A DNA stretch of 64,000 bases from UBA2336 sp964404445 (GCA_964404445.1 CAYOJW010000001.1:62001-126000); one strand, 5' to 3'. Positions 50,615-60,714 are shown, counted from the first letter of the stretch. Translations and numbers: made by a program. The notes: a model not told the origin generated them from the sequence alone.

Positions 50615-50992
50615 ATGAGCTCTTCCATCCTCGGCCTTCGCACCACCATTTACAAAGTAGCCGATATTACTGCGGCTAAAGCCTGGTACGCCAATGTGTT
50701 TGAAACTCAACCGTATTTTGATGACTCTTTTTATGTTGGGTTTAACATTGGTGGGTATGAACTTGGATTGCATCCGGAAGAAAGTCCCGTTGCTGACAAG
50801 GCTGAAAGCGTGCTCACCTACTGGGGTGTGGAAAATGTAGCACAAGAAATGAGTCGTTTTATAGCTGCCGGTGCAACGGTTCACGAACAACCCCAGGAGG
50901 TTGGCGGAGGTATTATTGTGGCTTCGGTAAAAGATCTCTGGGGCAACATTATCGGGTTGATACATAACCCGCATTTCAGCCTTCAGAGTTGA
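50615..50992 (+). CDS. VOC (glyoxalase/bleomycin-resistance) family protein
   Basis: 125 residues: two beta-alpha-beta-beta-beta modules typical of the vicinal oxygen chelate fold (LGLRTTIYKVADITAAKAWYANVF, GYELGLHP, VLTYWGVENVAQEMSRFIAAGATV, GGGIIVASVKDLWGNIIGLI). Substrate unknown. It is transcribed after the toxin gene but is more GC-rich, so the operon link may be accidental. Convergent with the TolC gene. Confidence 0.88.
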   Translation: MSSSILGLRTTIYKVADITAAKAWYANVFETQPYFDDSFYVGFNIGGYELGLHPEESPVADKAESVLTYWGVENVAQEMSRFIAAGATVHEQPQEVGGGIIVASVKDLWGNIIGLIHNPHFSLQS

Positions 50993-51009
50993 CTGCGCTT
51001 CACAAAAAG

Positions 51010-52329
51010 CTATTTCAACAACCCTCCATTTAACCGCAGCAATTCTGTTTCGGCTACTTTGGCATTGTACCGGGCGGCAATCAGGCGGTTGTAGGCCTCC
51101 GCCAAACTTTGTTGCGCGGTACGCAGTTCAATAAACGTTACCACACCACGTTTAAAACTTTCGAGGGCAATGCTCACGTTTTCTTTAGCTAACGAAATGT
51201 TTTCTTCTTCGATGGTCAGGATTTTTTTGGTGTTGTCGTAATTCACATACGCATTCCGAACCGCTACATCTACAAGTTGTTTTTGTTGTTCATACACAAG
51301 TTCCTGTCTGCGAACGTTAATATGTGCCTGTTGAATATTCCTTGAAGTTGCCAGCCCATTTAAAATTGGAATAGAGATCGTAAAACCGTAATTCAAACCG
51401 GAGTTCTGACTCTGTAAAGGCGAAAACGGGTTAATCAGTTTTATGTTATTGGTTTTAGCGTAATTATAAGCACCCGTGGCGTTAATTACCGGTGAAATAC
51501 CCCCAATACTTTCGTGCAGCGTAAGCCGGGCAATCGAAATGTTTTGACGAGTCGCCTGCAATTGATAGCTCTTCTGCTCAATGTTATCGGCTATATCCGT
51601 GTGTAATAAATTCAGGTTAATAATAATGGTATCAGCTACTTCGTACTGCTGTGGCAACTTCAGGCCAACCAGCCCGTTCAGTTGATCTTTTAACTGGTTA
51701 ATAAGCGTTTCTTGCTGAACGGCTAAGGTACGTTGCGCGTTCAAATCTACTTTAGCTTGTAACAATTCTGGCTTTGCCCCTGTGCCCACTTCTAATTTGC
51801 GTTCAGCTAATTTTAACCGTTCTTCATTAACTGACATCAACTCTTGTATAGCTTTCAATTGTTGTTTTTGCCGAACAATGTTGTAATAATTGGTAATGAC
51901 CGCTGCAATGGAGTTCACCATCTGGTTTTTTACGTTCATCTCGCCCTGAACAGCAATTTCTTCGAGGCGTGCGCGCGTGGCAAACATTTTCGTGCCATCA
52001 AACAACGTCCATACCGCCTGCAGAGAGGCCGTTGTGCTGTTTGATCGTGCATCCCCGCTTCTGTTATTCGCAGTGTTTTCAAATTCGAGATCCTGACGGG
52101 TATTATTCCACATCGTGGCTGCATTACCCGTAATCTGTGGCAAAAACAATCCAACGCTGTGCTTGTTATCGGTGCGTGCCGATTGGGCCGTGTTCTGCAT
52201 CAGACGCACATCAAAATTATCTTTTAACGTTAACGCAATTACCTCTTCGAGCGTAACCAATTCCTGCGCAAACAGGTTACCCGCACCAACCATAACGATG
52301 CCAACAATAACACCAAGCTTACGCTTCAT
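51010..52329 (-). CDS. TolC family outer-membrane efflux channel
   Basis: 439 residues. Signal peptide MKRKLGVIVGIVMVGAGNLFA-Q and two OEP repeats with long coiled-coil hairpins (KQQLKAIQELMSVNEERLKLAERKLEVGTGAKPELLQAKVDL; VSIALESFKRGVVTFIELRTAQQSLAEAYNRL). Forms the exit duct for the RND pump encoded upstream. Its start overlaps the RND stop by 11 bp. A longer frame back to 52380 lies inside the RND gene and was rejected. Confidence 0.93.
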   Translation of the reverse strand: MKRKLGVIVGIVMVGAGNLFAQELVTLEEVIALTLKDNFDVRLMQNTAQSARTDNKHSVGLFLPQITGNAATMWNNTRQDLEFENTANNRSGDARSNSTTASLQAVWTLFDGTKMFATRARLEEIAVQGEMNVKNQMVNSIAAVITNYYNIVRQKQQLKAIQELMSVNEERLKLAERKLEVGTGAKPELLQAKVDLNAQRTLAVQQETLINQLKDQLNGLVGLKLPQQYEVADTIIINLNLLHTDIADNIEQKSYQLQATRQNISIARLTLHESIGGISPVINATGAYNYAKTNNIKLINPFSPLQSQNSGLNYGFTISIPILNGLATSRNIQQAHINVRRQELVYEQQKQLVDVAVRNAYVNYDNTKKILTIEEENISLAKENVSIALESFKRGVVTFIELRTAQQSLAEAYNRLIAARYNAKVAETELLRLNGGLLK

Positions 52330-55300
52330 ATACCAACTCTTTTTCTTTCGTGGAAACTTCCGATTCAAGCATTGCATCAAAATCTACATGTTTGGGTTTG
52401 CGCGACAGGTATGAATACATAGCCGGGATCACAAACAAGGTAAGGATTAACGAAAACATAATACCGCCCACAATTACAATACCCAATGGTTTACGGCTGG
52501 TGGATGCTGCCCCTAACGATAACGCAATGGGCAATACACCTAATGCCATCGCCAGACTGGTCATTAAAATCGGGCGCAGGCGAAGTTTAGATGCCTCTAA
52601 TACGGCTTCCATTTTTGCCAGTCCTTCTTCGCGTTTCTGGTTGGCAAACTCCACGATCAAAATTCCGTTTTTCGTTACTAATCCAATCAGCATGATCATC
52701 CCGATTTGCGAGAAAATGTTGAGCGTTTGATCAAATATATACAAGCACAACAATGCGCCCGGTATGGCTAACAACACCGTAACCATTACGGTTAACGGAT
52801 CAACAAAGCTTTCAAATTGTGCCGCAAGGATTAAATAAATCAGCAACAGCGCCAGCACAAAAGCAAACGATGTATTACTTGCACTCTCGGCATAATCGCG
52901 CGATGTGCCCGACAGCGATGTGGTAAACGTGTCGTCTAATAATTGCTCTTTGATAGTTTCCATAGCCTGAATACCATCGCCAATGGTTTTATCCGGAGCC
53001 AACCCGGCCGAAATGGTTGCCGACTTATACCGGTTAAAATGGTATAACGATGGCGGTGTGGTTGATTCTTCCATGGTTACTAAGTTATCAATCGATACCA
53101 GTTCGCCTGAGCGTGTGCGTACGTACAGGTTTTTTATATCGCCCGGATCATCACGATTTACACGCGACACTTGCCCCATTACCTGGTACTGTTTGCCATC
53201 TTTGGTGAAGTACCCGAAACGCAGGTTGCTGTACGCCAACTGAAGCGTTTGCGCGATGTCTTGCACCGAAACGCCTAATTGCGTTGCCTTTAACCGGTTA
53301 ATGCTCACGCGCAGCTCGGGTTTGTTGAATTTCAAATCGGAGTCAACGCCCTGCAACACCGGGCTGTCGTTTGCGGCCTCTAAAAATTTCGGCAATACTT
53401 CGCGCAGTTTCTCAAAGTTGTTGTTCTGGATTACGAACTGAATGGGCAAGCCTCCTCTGCGGTTAACCGAAATGGTTTGTTCTTGAATAGCAAACGCCCG
53501 ACCTTCGGGAAACCTCGGCAAGTTCCGGCTAACCATATCTACAATTTCCTGTTGCGAGCGATCACGGTCGGGCGGATCAACCAGCGTAACCCGTACAAAG
53601 CCGCTGTTTACCGAGCCTGACCCGCTAAAGCCGGGGGCTGTTACCGTTAGGGCGGTGCGGTATTCAGGCACCGAGTCCATAATAAATTGTGTGAGTGCAT
53701 TCACATAATTATCCATGTATTCGTACGCGGTGCCTTCGGGTGCCGACAGTTGTAACCTGAACTGGTTTCGGTCTTCCATCGGGGCCAGTTCTGATTTCAG
53801 TCGTGGATAGATTAGCACGGCCGAAACCACGCAGGCTAAAATCATGAGCAACGCCACCCAGCGGATTTTCATAAACGAACCCAGCAACCTGTGGTACCCG
53901 TTTTCCATGCCGGTAAAGAAAGGCTCCGTTACGCGGTAAAACCACGAGTGACCACCCTTGCCCGATAACTTAACACTTAATACAGGTGTGAGTGTAAGCG
54001 ACACAAAACATGAGATGAGCACGGCACCGGCTACCACTACGCCAAATTCTTTAAACAACCGGCCTGTAAAACCCTGCAAGAACAAAATTGGTAAAAACAC
54101 CACCGCCAACGTGACCGATGTTGATATAACGGCAAAGAAAATTTCTTTGGAGCCTTCGAGCGCTGCACGGTATTTATTCATGCCCTTCTCCATTTTTTTA
54201 TAAATGTTTTCCGTTACCACGATACCATCGTCAACCACCAAACCGGTAGCCAGTACAATGCCCAGCATGGTTAATACGTTGATCGAAAATCCACTCACGT
54301 ACATAATAAAGAATGTAGCCGTTAACGAAACCGGAATGTCAATCAACGGGCGGAAGGCAATGATAGGATCGCGGAAGAACAAATAAATAATCAGCACGAC
54401 CAACAGAAACGAAATCAACAGTGTTTCTTCTACTTCAAGAATAGACCGCTTGATGAACACCGTTTGATCCATCGCAATGTTCAATGTAATATCGTCCGGA
54501 ACTTCATTTTTGATGTGATCCATCCGCTTATAAAACTCATCGGAGATGGCCACATAATTTGACCCCGGTAAGGGAACAATCGCCAGCCCCACCATGGGTA
54601 TGCGGCTTTCGCGCAATACCGACTCTTCGTTTTCAGGCCCCAGCACGGCCTGACCAATGTCTTTCAGGCGGATGTCGCCTGTTTCGGGCGATGACTGAAT
54701 GATTACGTTATCAAAATCTTCTTCGGTGTACAGGCGGCCAAACGTGCGCACGGTTAACTCGGTGTTGTTGCCATAAATTTTTCCGGAGGGCAACTCAACA
54801 TTTTCGCGGTTTAACGCTTGCTGCACCTCTAAAGCCGTTAAACCATACGCGCTAAGCTTTGACGGATCGAGCCAGATACGCATGGCATACCTGCGTTCGC
54901 CCCATACCTGTATGCTGCTTACTCCGGGAATGGTTTGCAGACGCTCTACCAATACGTTGTTCGCGTACTCGGTTAACTGCAACTGGTTTTTTGAACTGCT
55001 TTGCACCGTCATGGTGATGATGGCATCGGAGTTGGCATCGGCTTTTGATACCACCGGGGGCGCTGTTAAATCCTGCGGCAGCGAACGTGTTGCCTGTGAA
55101 ACTTTATCGCGCACATCGTTGGCGGCTGCTTCCAGATCAACACTGAGTTCAAACTCGATATTGATGTTACTGCGCCCAACGCTTGACGATGATGTAATGT
55201 TTTTAATTCCGGCAATACCGTTAATGGCTTTTTCGAGCGGCTCGGTTATTTGCGATTCAATGATGTCGGCATTGGCGCCCGAATACGATGTACTTACGTT

Positions 55301-55435
55301 TACGTTGGGCGGATCGATGGCCGGGTAATCGCGCACGCCCAAAAAATTAAACCCGATGATACCAAACACCACAATGATGATGTTCATCACGATGGCCAAC
55401 ACGGGGCGTTTCAGGCTTAACTCAGAAATATTCAT
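52319..55435 (-). CDS. RND efflux transporter, HAE1 (AcrB/MexB-like) family
   Basis: 1038 residues, the usual AcrB length, twelve helices and two large periplasmic loops. The proton-relay segment GIVLATGLVVDDGIVVTENIYKKM carries the paired Asp of helix 4. Part of a tripartite drug/solvent efflux pump with the adaptor (10 bp upstream) and TolC (overlapping downstream). No dedicated repressor gene is in view. Confidence 0.96.
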   Translation of the reverse strand: MNISELSLKRPVLAIVMNIIIVVFGIIGFNFLGVRDYPAIDPPNVNVSTSYSGANADIIESQITEPLEKAINGIAGIKNITSSSSVGRSNINIEFELSVDLEAAANDVRDKVSQATRSLPQDLTAPPVVSKADANSDAIITMTVQSSSKNQLQLTEYANNVLVERLQTIPGVSSIQVWGERRYAMRIWLDPSKLSAYGLTALEVQQALNRENVELPSGKIYGNNTELTVRTFGRLYTEEDFDNVIIQSSPETGDIRLKDIGQAVLGPENEESVLRESRIPMVGLAIVPLPGSNYVAISDEFYKRMDHIKNEVPDDITLNIAMDQTVFIKRSILEVEETLLISFLLVVLIIYLFFRDPIIAFRPLIDIPVSLTATFFIMYVSGFSINVLTMLGIVLATGLVVDDGIVVTENIYKKMEKGMNKYRAALEGSKEIFFAVISTSVTLAVVFLPILFLQGFTGRLFKEFGVVVAGAVLISCFVSLTLTPVLSVKLSGKGGHSWFYRVTEPFFTGMENGYHRLLGSFMKIRWVALLMILACVVSAVLIYPRLKSELAPMEDRNQFRLQLSAPEGTAYEYMDNYVNALTQFIMDSVPEYRTALTVTAPGFSGSGSVNSGFVRVTLVDPPDRDRSQQEIVDMVSRNLPRFPEGRAFAIQEQTISVNRRGGLPIQFVIQNNNFEKLREVLPKFLEAANDSPVLQGVDSDLKFNKPELRVSINRLKATQLGVSVQDIAQTLQLAYSNLRFGYFTKDGKQYQVMGQVSRVNRDDPGDIKNLYVRTRSGELVSIDNLVTMEESTTPPSLYHFNRYKSATISAGLAPDKTIGDGIQAMETIKEQLLDDTFTTSLSGTSRDYAESASNTSFAFVLALLLIYLILAAQFESFVDPLTVMVTVLLAIPGALLCLYIFDQTLNIFSQIGMIMLIGLVTKNGILIVEFANQKREEGLAKMEAVLEASKLRLRPILMTSLAMALGVLPIALSLGAASTSRKPLGIVIVGGIMFSLILTLFVIPAMYSYLSRKPKHVDFDAMLESEVSTKEKELVYEA

Positions 55436-55445
55436 AGCTAACTGC

Positions 55446-56495
55446 TTACCGGTTAACGTTTGTAACTTTTACTTTCACATTAGGCTTCAGCACCATCAGC
55501 CCGGTGGTGATTACCGTATCGCCCGGTACAAGCCCGCGAGTTACCTGTACATTAACAGAATCGCGGATACCGGTTTCAACAACCGTAAACACGGCACTGT
55601 CTTTCCGAAGTAAAATAACCTGTTTGTTACGGGCCGTGGGGATAATCGCCTGCGAAGGCACTAACAACGCATTGTTGTTTTTACCCAACTGCAAGTTTAT
55701 GCGGGCAAATACACCCGGCACCAATTCGCTATGCGAACGGTTTACCAACGCACGAATGCGCAACGTGCGGGTAGTTTGATCTACATTGTTTTCAGTAGCC
55801 AGCACGGTTGCCTGATGCGTTTGCTGGCCACCATCTACTTTAAAGTTTACCTTATCGCCTTTCTTGATTTCTTTGGCATACTTTTCCGGAACCGAAAATT
55901 CCAGCTTTAGCTGATCGGTTTGGCGCAGCGTAGTGATTACATCGGTTGGTGAGATGTATGCGCCCAAACTGATGCTGCGAAGCCCAACCTGCCCGCTGTA
56001 CGGTGCGCGGATTTCTGTTTTGATAATGGCAATTTGTGTTGCTTCAATATCGGCATTCAGGTTTTGTACGTTCAGGTCGGCCAGGTCATACTCTTGTTGG
56101 CTGATACCGTTTATTTCCAACAGGTCTTTCTGACGCTGTTTTGTTTTTTCGGCAATCTGTAACTGTACCTGCAATTTTTTAAGCTGCGCCTGCAAATCGC
56201 CATCAAACAGTTTTACCAATAACGCACCTTTGGGCACAACCGAGCCTTCGGTAATGTTCAACTGCACCACGCGGCCGCTTACTTCAGCGCGGATTTGTGT
56301 TTGTTCGGCCGGCATAAGCGAACCGGGTACTTCGATCCGGTCGATAATGCTTTGCGGACGGATTACATAACCGCTTACTTCGGGGGTTCGCTGCTGACGC
56401 ATTTGCCCGGTTTGCTCTTTTTCTTTTTCGCCACACGCAACAACCATTGTCGCAAGGGTAAGTATTCCTGAAATTTTATAGAAAGACATTGGCAT
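55446..56495 (-). CDS. RND efflux periplasmic adaptor (HlyD/AcrA family) lipoprotein
   Basis: 349 residues. Lipoprotein signal ending LTLATMVVAC, then biotinyl-lipoyl-like halves (RAEVSGRVVQLNITEGSVVPKGALLVKL and RAPYSGQVGLRSISLGAYISPTDVI) around a helical hairpin, and beta-barrel/membrane-proximal domains. Bridges the RND pump to TolC. It starts 3 bp after coaE stops, so the pump genes continue the housekeeping operon. Confidence 0.94.
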   Translation of the reverse strand: MPMSFYKISGILTLATMVVACGEKEKEQTGQMRQQRTPEVSGYVIRPQSIIDRIEVPGSLMPAEQTQIRAEVSGRVVQLNITEGSVVPKGALLVKLFDGDLQAQLKKLQVQLQIAEKTKQRQKDLLEINGISQQEYDLADLNVQNLNADIEATQIAIIKTEIRAPYSGQVGLRSISLGAYISPTDVITTLRQTDQLKLEFSVPEKYAKEIKKGDKVNFKVDGGQQTHQATVLATENNVDQTTRTLRIRALVNRSHSELVPGVFARINLQLGKNNNALLVPSQAIIPTARNKQVILLRKDSAVFTVVETGIRDSVNVQVTRGLVPGDTVITTGLMVLKPNVKVKVTNVNR

Positions 56496-56497
56496 GA

Positions 56498-57103
56498 TTA
56501 TGATTTTGCCTGAACCCTAAACAACGCATGCAATTCAAGCACCTGCGGAATGAGGAGTTGGCTTTCGTTGTTGTATAGGATGTAATCGGCTCGTTTCAAT
56601 TTTTCTTCTTCGTTTAACTGGTTACGGATTATATCCTTTACCTGTTGCGCAGTTCGGTGTTTATCGCGCTGTAACACCCGTGTGATCCGCAATGCTTCCG
56701 GTGCCGAAACCATCACTATTTTATCTAACGCCCGGTACGATCCGGATTCAAACAATAACGCGGCTTCTTTTACTACATAAGCCGTTTGTTGTTCGCTCAC
56801 CCAGCGTTCGTAATCAACAGCCACACGTGGATGAATAAGCGCATTGAGTGTTTTTAATTTTTCGGCATCGTTAAAAACATGCTGCGCCAGGTACTCACGG
56901 TTAACGGCACCATCTGCACGATACGACAATACTCCGAATTCTTTTGTAATCTGTGATACTAATATTCCATCGGTGGTCATTATAGCTTTCGCTCGGCTGT
57001 CGGCATCATACACGGGTGTGCCTAACAAACTGAATATATGGCACACCAAGCTTTTGCCCGAACCGATGCCACCGGTAATGCCTATTTGAAGCGGTTTTTT
57101 CAA
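56498..57103 (-). CDS. coaE: Dephospho-CoA kinase
   Basis: 201 residues. Last step of coenzyme A synthesis. P-loop GITGGIGSGKS near the N-terminus, then YDADSRAKAIM and the lid region (RDKHRTAQQVKDIIRNQLNEEEKLKRADYILYNN). Complete. 4-bp gap to the YbbR-like gene upstream. Confidence 0.96.
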   Translation of the reverse strand: MKKPLQIGITGGIGSGKSLVCHIFSLLGTPVYDADSRAKAIMTTDGILVSQITKEFGVLSYRADGAVNREYLAQHVFNDAEKLKTLNALIHPRVAVDYERWVSEQQTAYVVKEAALLFESGSYRALDKIVMVSAPEALRITRVLQRDKHRTAQQVKDIIRNQLNEEEKLKRADYILYNNESQLLIPQVLELHALFRVQAKS

Positions 57104-57106
57104 TAA

Positions 57107-58033
57107 CTAAAAATTAACAATAACGGTATCGGTTTTAATCAGGCGTGTGTATTGCGGAAGCCCGGTTATTTGCGGCACGAGCTTGTGCGTTCCGTGCGAT
57201 AGGCCGCTCAAATCAAGAACAGCCTGTAGCGAACGGGGCGCAGCCACGTCTGTACCCGGCATAGCATACGTGCAGGTAATATGCTGCACAATATTCGATT
57301 TAAGATGAGCCGGTTTATCTACCACGGTAAGCGCAATGGTTTCGTGCACTTCGGTAAACTCCGCAACCTGAAACGACACCATAAACGATGACGGTGTTTG
57401 TATAACGTTTTTGTACGGAAGCACAACAGCCTCTCTAAAATCTTTCCGGATGTCGTGCTGTTGTAATGGAAGTTGCAGTGCCGGAGGCAATGATTTTATA
57501 AATTGTTTGGGCCCTTCAAACCAAACGGTATCGGGGGTGATGGTAACCGCGCTGGTTAACCCGACATCGGGATGTAAATATTGCTGAACCGAATCTAACA
57601 CTACGGTAAATTTCCGTTTGAATTTTTCATCGAAGCTCACCCGCAGGGTATCGGTTAGCACAAAGTTGATTTGTAGTTTTTCTAACTGACTGGCAAATAA
57701 TGCCGGCAATGTTGACCCTACGATCTTTTTCACCTCAACAGGTTTTTCTAACGGAATGGTAAGAGCCGGAACTTTAAAACCCGAACTCCTGCGGAACAAC
57801 TCCCAACCCGTACCGCTTACATTCATGCGTACCGTGGGCGGCAGTTTTTCGAGTGGCCAATACTGTTCGGGGTTGTACTCAAACACCACCGGAAACGTAA
57901 TGCTGGCCGCATAATTTTTGTTGAGGGCATTAAAAAACCAGAAGACCGTAGCGGCAACAATGCACAAGACTACGGCCTTCCAGTTTTTGTTATTGAAACG
58001 CAAAAAATTGAATATCGATTTTACAAAACTCAC
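57107..58033 (-). CDS. YbbR/CdaR-like domain protein
   Basis: 308 residues. One N-terminal membrane anchor (AVVLCIVAATVFWFFNAL) and several YbbR-type beta domains (PPTVRMNVSGTGWELFRR, LDLSGLSHGTHKLVPQI). In Firmicutes CdaR regulates the diadenylate cyclase; in Bacteroidota YbbR proteins sit beside coaE and yajC as here, function unclear. 1-bp gap to yajC. Confidence 0.85.
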   Translation of the reverse strand: MSFVKSIFNFLRFNNKNWKAVVLCIVAATVFWFFNALNKNYAASITFPVVFEYNPEQYWPLEKLPPTVRMNVSGTGWELFRRSSGFKVPALTIPLEKPVEVKKIVGSTLPALFASQLEKLQINFVLTDTLRVSFDEKFKRKFTVVLDSVQQYLHPDVGLTSAVTITPDTVWFEGPKQFIKSLPPALQLPLQQHDIRKDFREAVVLPYKNVIQTPSSFMVSFQVAEFTEVHETIALTVVDKPAHLKSNIVQHITCTYAMPGTDVAAPRSLQAVLDLSGLSHGTHKLVPQITGLPQYTRLIKTDTVIVNF

Positions 58034-58034
58034 G

Positions 58035-58349
58035 TTATTTTTTAGTGTTTGCCACTTTAGTGGCCTCCATCGAAATGGCTGATCTGTTGAAACGGATGCG
58101 GCCGCCTTTTTCTACTTCGAGGATAAACGTATCGCCATCCAGTTCGGCCACTTCGCCATGCGCACCGCCAATGGTTACCACGTAATCGCCACGTTTAATT
58201 TCGTCAACAAATTTTTTGGCGTCTTTTGCTTTTTTCTGCTGCGGGCGAATCATAAAGAAGTAAAACACGAGGATCATCCCTCCCATTAAAATCAAAAAGG
58301 TGTAATCGGTTGTACCTCCTGCGGCTGCCTGTAATAAAATTGCATTCAT
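58035..58349 (-). CDS. yajC: Preprotein translocase subunit YajC
   Basis: 104 residues. One transmembrane helix (FLILMGGMILVFYFFMIRPQQKKAKDAKKFVDEIKRGDYVVTIGG) with the canonical RPQQK motif right after it, then a small beta domain. Accessory subunit of the SecDF-YajC complex. The ATG at 58349 (MNAILLQAAAGG) was preferred over a longer frame from 58400 that overlaps a hairpin region. Confidence 0.94.
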   Translation of the reverse strand: MNAILLQAAAGGTTDYTFLILMGGMILVFYFFMIRPQQKKAKDAKKFVDEIKRGDYVVTIGGAHGEVAELDGDTFILEVEKGGRIRFNRSAISMEATKVANTKK

Positions 58350-58397
58350 AGTTTTCGTGTGTATTGGATTGTTAAATTCTTTCTTATCAGAAACAAA

Positions 58398-58429
58398 CAT
58401 CCCAACCTGCTGTTGTACAAGTTGGGATG
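58398..58429 (-). terminator. Hairpin between the DUF1573 gene and yajC
   Basis: CATCCCAAC (58398-58406) / GTTGGGATG (58421-58429), followed on the minus strand by a weak T-tract (TTTGTTTC). Could end or attenuate the nusB-ytxH-DUF1573 transcript before yajC. Confidence 0.55.
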
Positions 58430-58447
58430 CCCGATGTGTTCGTTCAT

Positions 58448-58966
58448 TTATTTGCTAACCGGTCCGTTGGCCGCCACTACATTTGCTTTGAATGTTAACG
58501 TGGTAGTTCTTGGCCAAGCATTGGTTGTAACCGTTACTGATTTGTTTTGAGCGCCTGCGGTTTTGGCGTCAAACTCGGCTGTAACAAAGCCAGTACCGCC
58601 TACCGGGATTGATTCTTTCGTATAGTCCGACACGGTACAGCCGCAGGTAGGGTTTGCGCTTTGGATCACTAACGGGCCTTCACCTGTGTTGGTGAGTTTA
58701 TAAGTATAAGATACTTTTTTGCCTTGCGGAATGCTGCCAAAATCGTGGCTGGTTCGCTCGAACTGCGCTACCGGCAGCGGGCCTTCCGGCTTTACCTCTT
58801 CGGCTTTAATCTGAGGTTCATCGGCAATAAGTGGAGCCGGTGCTTTTTTGCCTTCCATTGCGTTTAGGCGTGCCTCTAACGCAGCAATTTTCTTCTCGGC
58901 ATCGCGATCTTTACAAGCTGTTATCGCCACAAGGGCAACAAATAATAAAATCAATTTAGTTTTCAT
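58448..58966 (-). CDS. DUF1573 domain lipoprotein
   Basis: 172 residues. Lipoprotein signal ending VALVAITAC (Cys18), a short coiled coil (EKKIAALEARLNAMEGK), then a DUF1573 immunoglobulin-like domain (FERTSHDFGSIPQGKKVSYTYKLTNTGEGPLVIQSANPTCGCTVSDY). DUF1573 is abundant in Bacteroidota and of unknown function; the CGC motif is typical. Confidence 0.92.
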   Translation of the reverse strand: MKTKLILLFVALVAITACKDRDAEKKIAALEARLNAMEGKKAPAPLIADEPQIKAEEVKPEGPLPVAQFERTSHDFGSIPQGKKVSYTYKLTNTGEGPLVIQSANPTCGCTVSDYTKESIPVGGTGFVTAEFDAKTAGAQNKSVTVTTNAWPRTTTLTFKANVVAANGPVSK

Positions 58967-58996
58967 ATTCTTCCTGTCGTTTCAATAATTATTGTT

Positions 58997-59305
58997 CTAA
59001 CCTTTTTTTCCTTTAATCTGTTCCAAAAGTTCGTCCACATCTTCCAGCAATCGCTCGGCCTTTAGCTTAGCCTCGTCAACTACTTTCTGGCCCTGCGATT
59101 TCGCTTCTGATGTAAGGGGTGTTTCCTTACCTTCCATCATATCGTTTAAAAAATGCTGAAGCATATCTTTATACTTCTCTAACTGAAAAGAAAGTTTTTG
59201 ACGGGTGTTCACGCCTTTGTCGGGCGCATATAAAACACCTAATGCCGCACCGGCTGCCGCCCCTACTAAGAAGGCTAACAACGTATTTCCACTTTTTTTA
59301 CTCAT
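58997..59305 (-). CDS. YtxH domain protein
   Basis: 102 residues. N-terminal glycine/alanine-rich helix LLAFLVGAAAGAALGVLYAPDKG, the YtxH signature, then an amphipathic helical tail (VVDEAKLKAERLLEDVDELLEQIKGKK). Stress-associated small membrane-proximal proteins; function unclear. It lies between nusB and the DUF1573 gene. Confidence 0.88.
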   Translation of the reverse strand: MSKKSGNTLLAFLVGAAAGAALGVLYAPDKGVNTRQKLSFQLEKYKDMLQHFLNDMMEGKETPLTSEAKSQGQKVVDEAKLKAERLLEDVDELLEQIKGKKG

Positions 59306-59429
59306 AGGACTTCAAATTTCTGCAGAATTTCGGGATTTGCACGTTTTTTCGACTAAGAATTCGCTGGTTTGATCCTCCCAAATGCGAAAAATCGCACTGT
59401 TCTAAACGATTTAACACCTTTTTAACAGC

Positions 59430-60569
59430 CTATTTATTATCGATCAGTCCGCGCCCGCTCTTTTTCACACTGCCCTGCGTTTTTAATTCTTTCGAAATCA
59501 CATCTAAAATACCGTTAATGAATTGACGGCTTTTAGGCGTACTGTAATTTTTGGCTAATTCGATGTACTCGTTAATGGTAACCTTTACAGGGATGTTGGG
59601 GAACGAAATCAACTCGGCAATGGCCATTTCAAGAATAATGCGGTCGGTAAGCGGCAGGCGTTCAACTTCCCAGTTACGGGTATTGTTGGCGATCAGTTCT
59701 TTGTGTTCGACCTTGAGGTTTGCGCCTTCGGTGAAAAGTTTTTCGATAAAGTTACGGTCGTCTTCCCAGTTCAGTGAAAGCACCGGAAGCTGAATGGTTT
59801 TATCGTTTTCGGGATCGAACGACTTTACGGTTTTTTCAACCATACCTTTTACGATGTCGTGATCTTCGGCCCAGTACAATACTTCTTCTTCAAAAAATTC
59901 GTTGATCACCGTTTTGCCCAGAATGATCCTCCGGAACAAGTGGTTCATGATTTTTTTCTGCTCTTCGATTGTGGGCGATTTTTTATCGAGGTAATGCATG
60001 TACTCGTTATCCTGCTTCACCACATCTTTAAGCCATTGGCGCACACGGTCGAAGTTTTTGTCCCACGCGATACCCTGTTTAAGTGATTCTTTTTTTAACG
60101 CTTCGCTTTTCGACAAAGCTTTTACCCAACTGTTTTTTAGAAAATTGCTATGGTTGATTTTTTTATCGGCCTCGGCCGCCTGCGCTAACGCTACCGCAAG
60201 GGTTAACACCGAAATATAGTGGTCGTAAATTTTTTCGGATTGCAGCACCAAGTTCTTCTTAATAAAATCGAAGTCTTTTTTAATGCCTTTATTGTATAGT
60301 ACGATGGCCTCGTTTACCGATTTTTGAATGCGGTCGTTGTCGTGCTCGATACTTTTTTGATTTTGGGTAAATGCTTTTTCAAAAGCCTTTAATGCCTGGT
60401 TTTTTAGTTTGTTCAGTTCTTTTTTGTCCTGCACCTCCATCGAGTTGAGGTCGGGCGCAAAATTTTCACCGATGGTATCGGTAGCTAAGGTGTGGTTGGC
60501 ATCCTTGCATTGCTGATAAGCAAACAGGCTTTGCATTACTTTTACGCGGAGGCTTCTACGGTTGAGCAT
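59430..60569 (-). CDS. nusB: Transcription antitermination factor NusB (long Bacteroidota form)
   Basis: 379 residues, more than twice the E. coli length. N-terminal MLNRRSLRVKVMQSLFAYQQ is the NusB opening; a long helical insertion (about 40-230) follows; the C-terminal NusB core is RLPLTDRIILEMAIAELISFPNIPVKVTINEYIELAKNYSTPKSRQFINGILDVI. Binds boxA RNA with NusE for rRNA antitermination by family. TATCTTTG promoter box at 60593-60600. First gene of the long minus-strand run. Confidence 0.92.
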   Translation of the reverse strand: MLNRRSLRVKVMQSLFAYQQCKDANHTLATDTIGENFAPDLNSMEVQDKKELNKLKNQALKAFEKAFTQNQKSIEHDNDRIQKSVNEAIVLYNKGIKKDFDFIKKNLVLQSEKIYDHYISVLTLAVALAQAAEADKKINHSNFLKNSWVKALSKSEALKKESLKQGIAWDKNFDRVRQWLKDVVKQDNEYMHYLDKKSPTIEEQKKIMNHLFRRIILGKTVINEFFEEEVLYWAEDHDIVKGMVEKTVKSFDPENDKTIQLPVLSLNWEDDRNFIEKLFTEGANLKVEHKELIANNTRNWEVERLPLTDRIILEMAIAELISFPNIPVKVTINEYIELAKNYSTPKSRQFINGILDVISKELKTQGSVKKSGRGLIDNK

Positions 60570-60649
60570 GTATCAAAGAACAGATTGAGGGGCAAAGATA
60601 CGATCAGGATCGGCAAGATTTAAGAATCAGCAGGATTTTATCCCACTCA

Positions 60650-60684
60650 AAAAAATGCCCACTGAACAACAGCGGGCATTTTTT
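60650..60684 (-). terminator. Terminator after the leucine-dehydrogenase-type gene
   Basis: AAAAAATGCCC (60650-60660) / GGGCATTTTTT (60674-60684), T-run on the minus strand, 30 bp past the stop at 60715. Confidence 0.85.
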
Positions 60685-60714
60685 CAACATATAGGTTAGG
60701 TTTGGTCAAAGGTT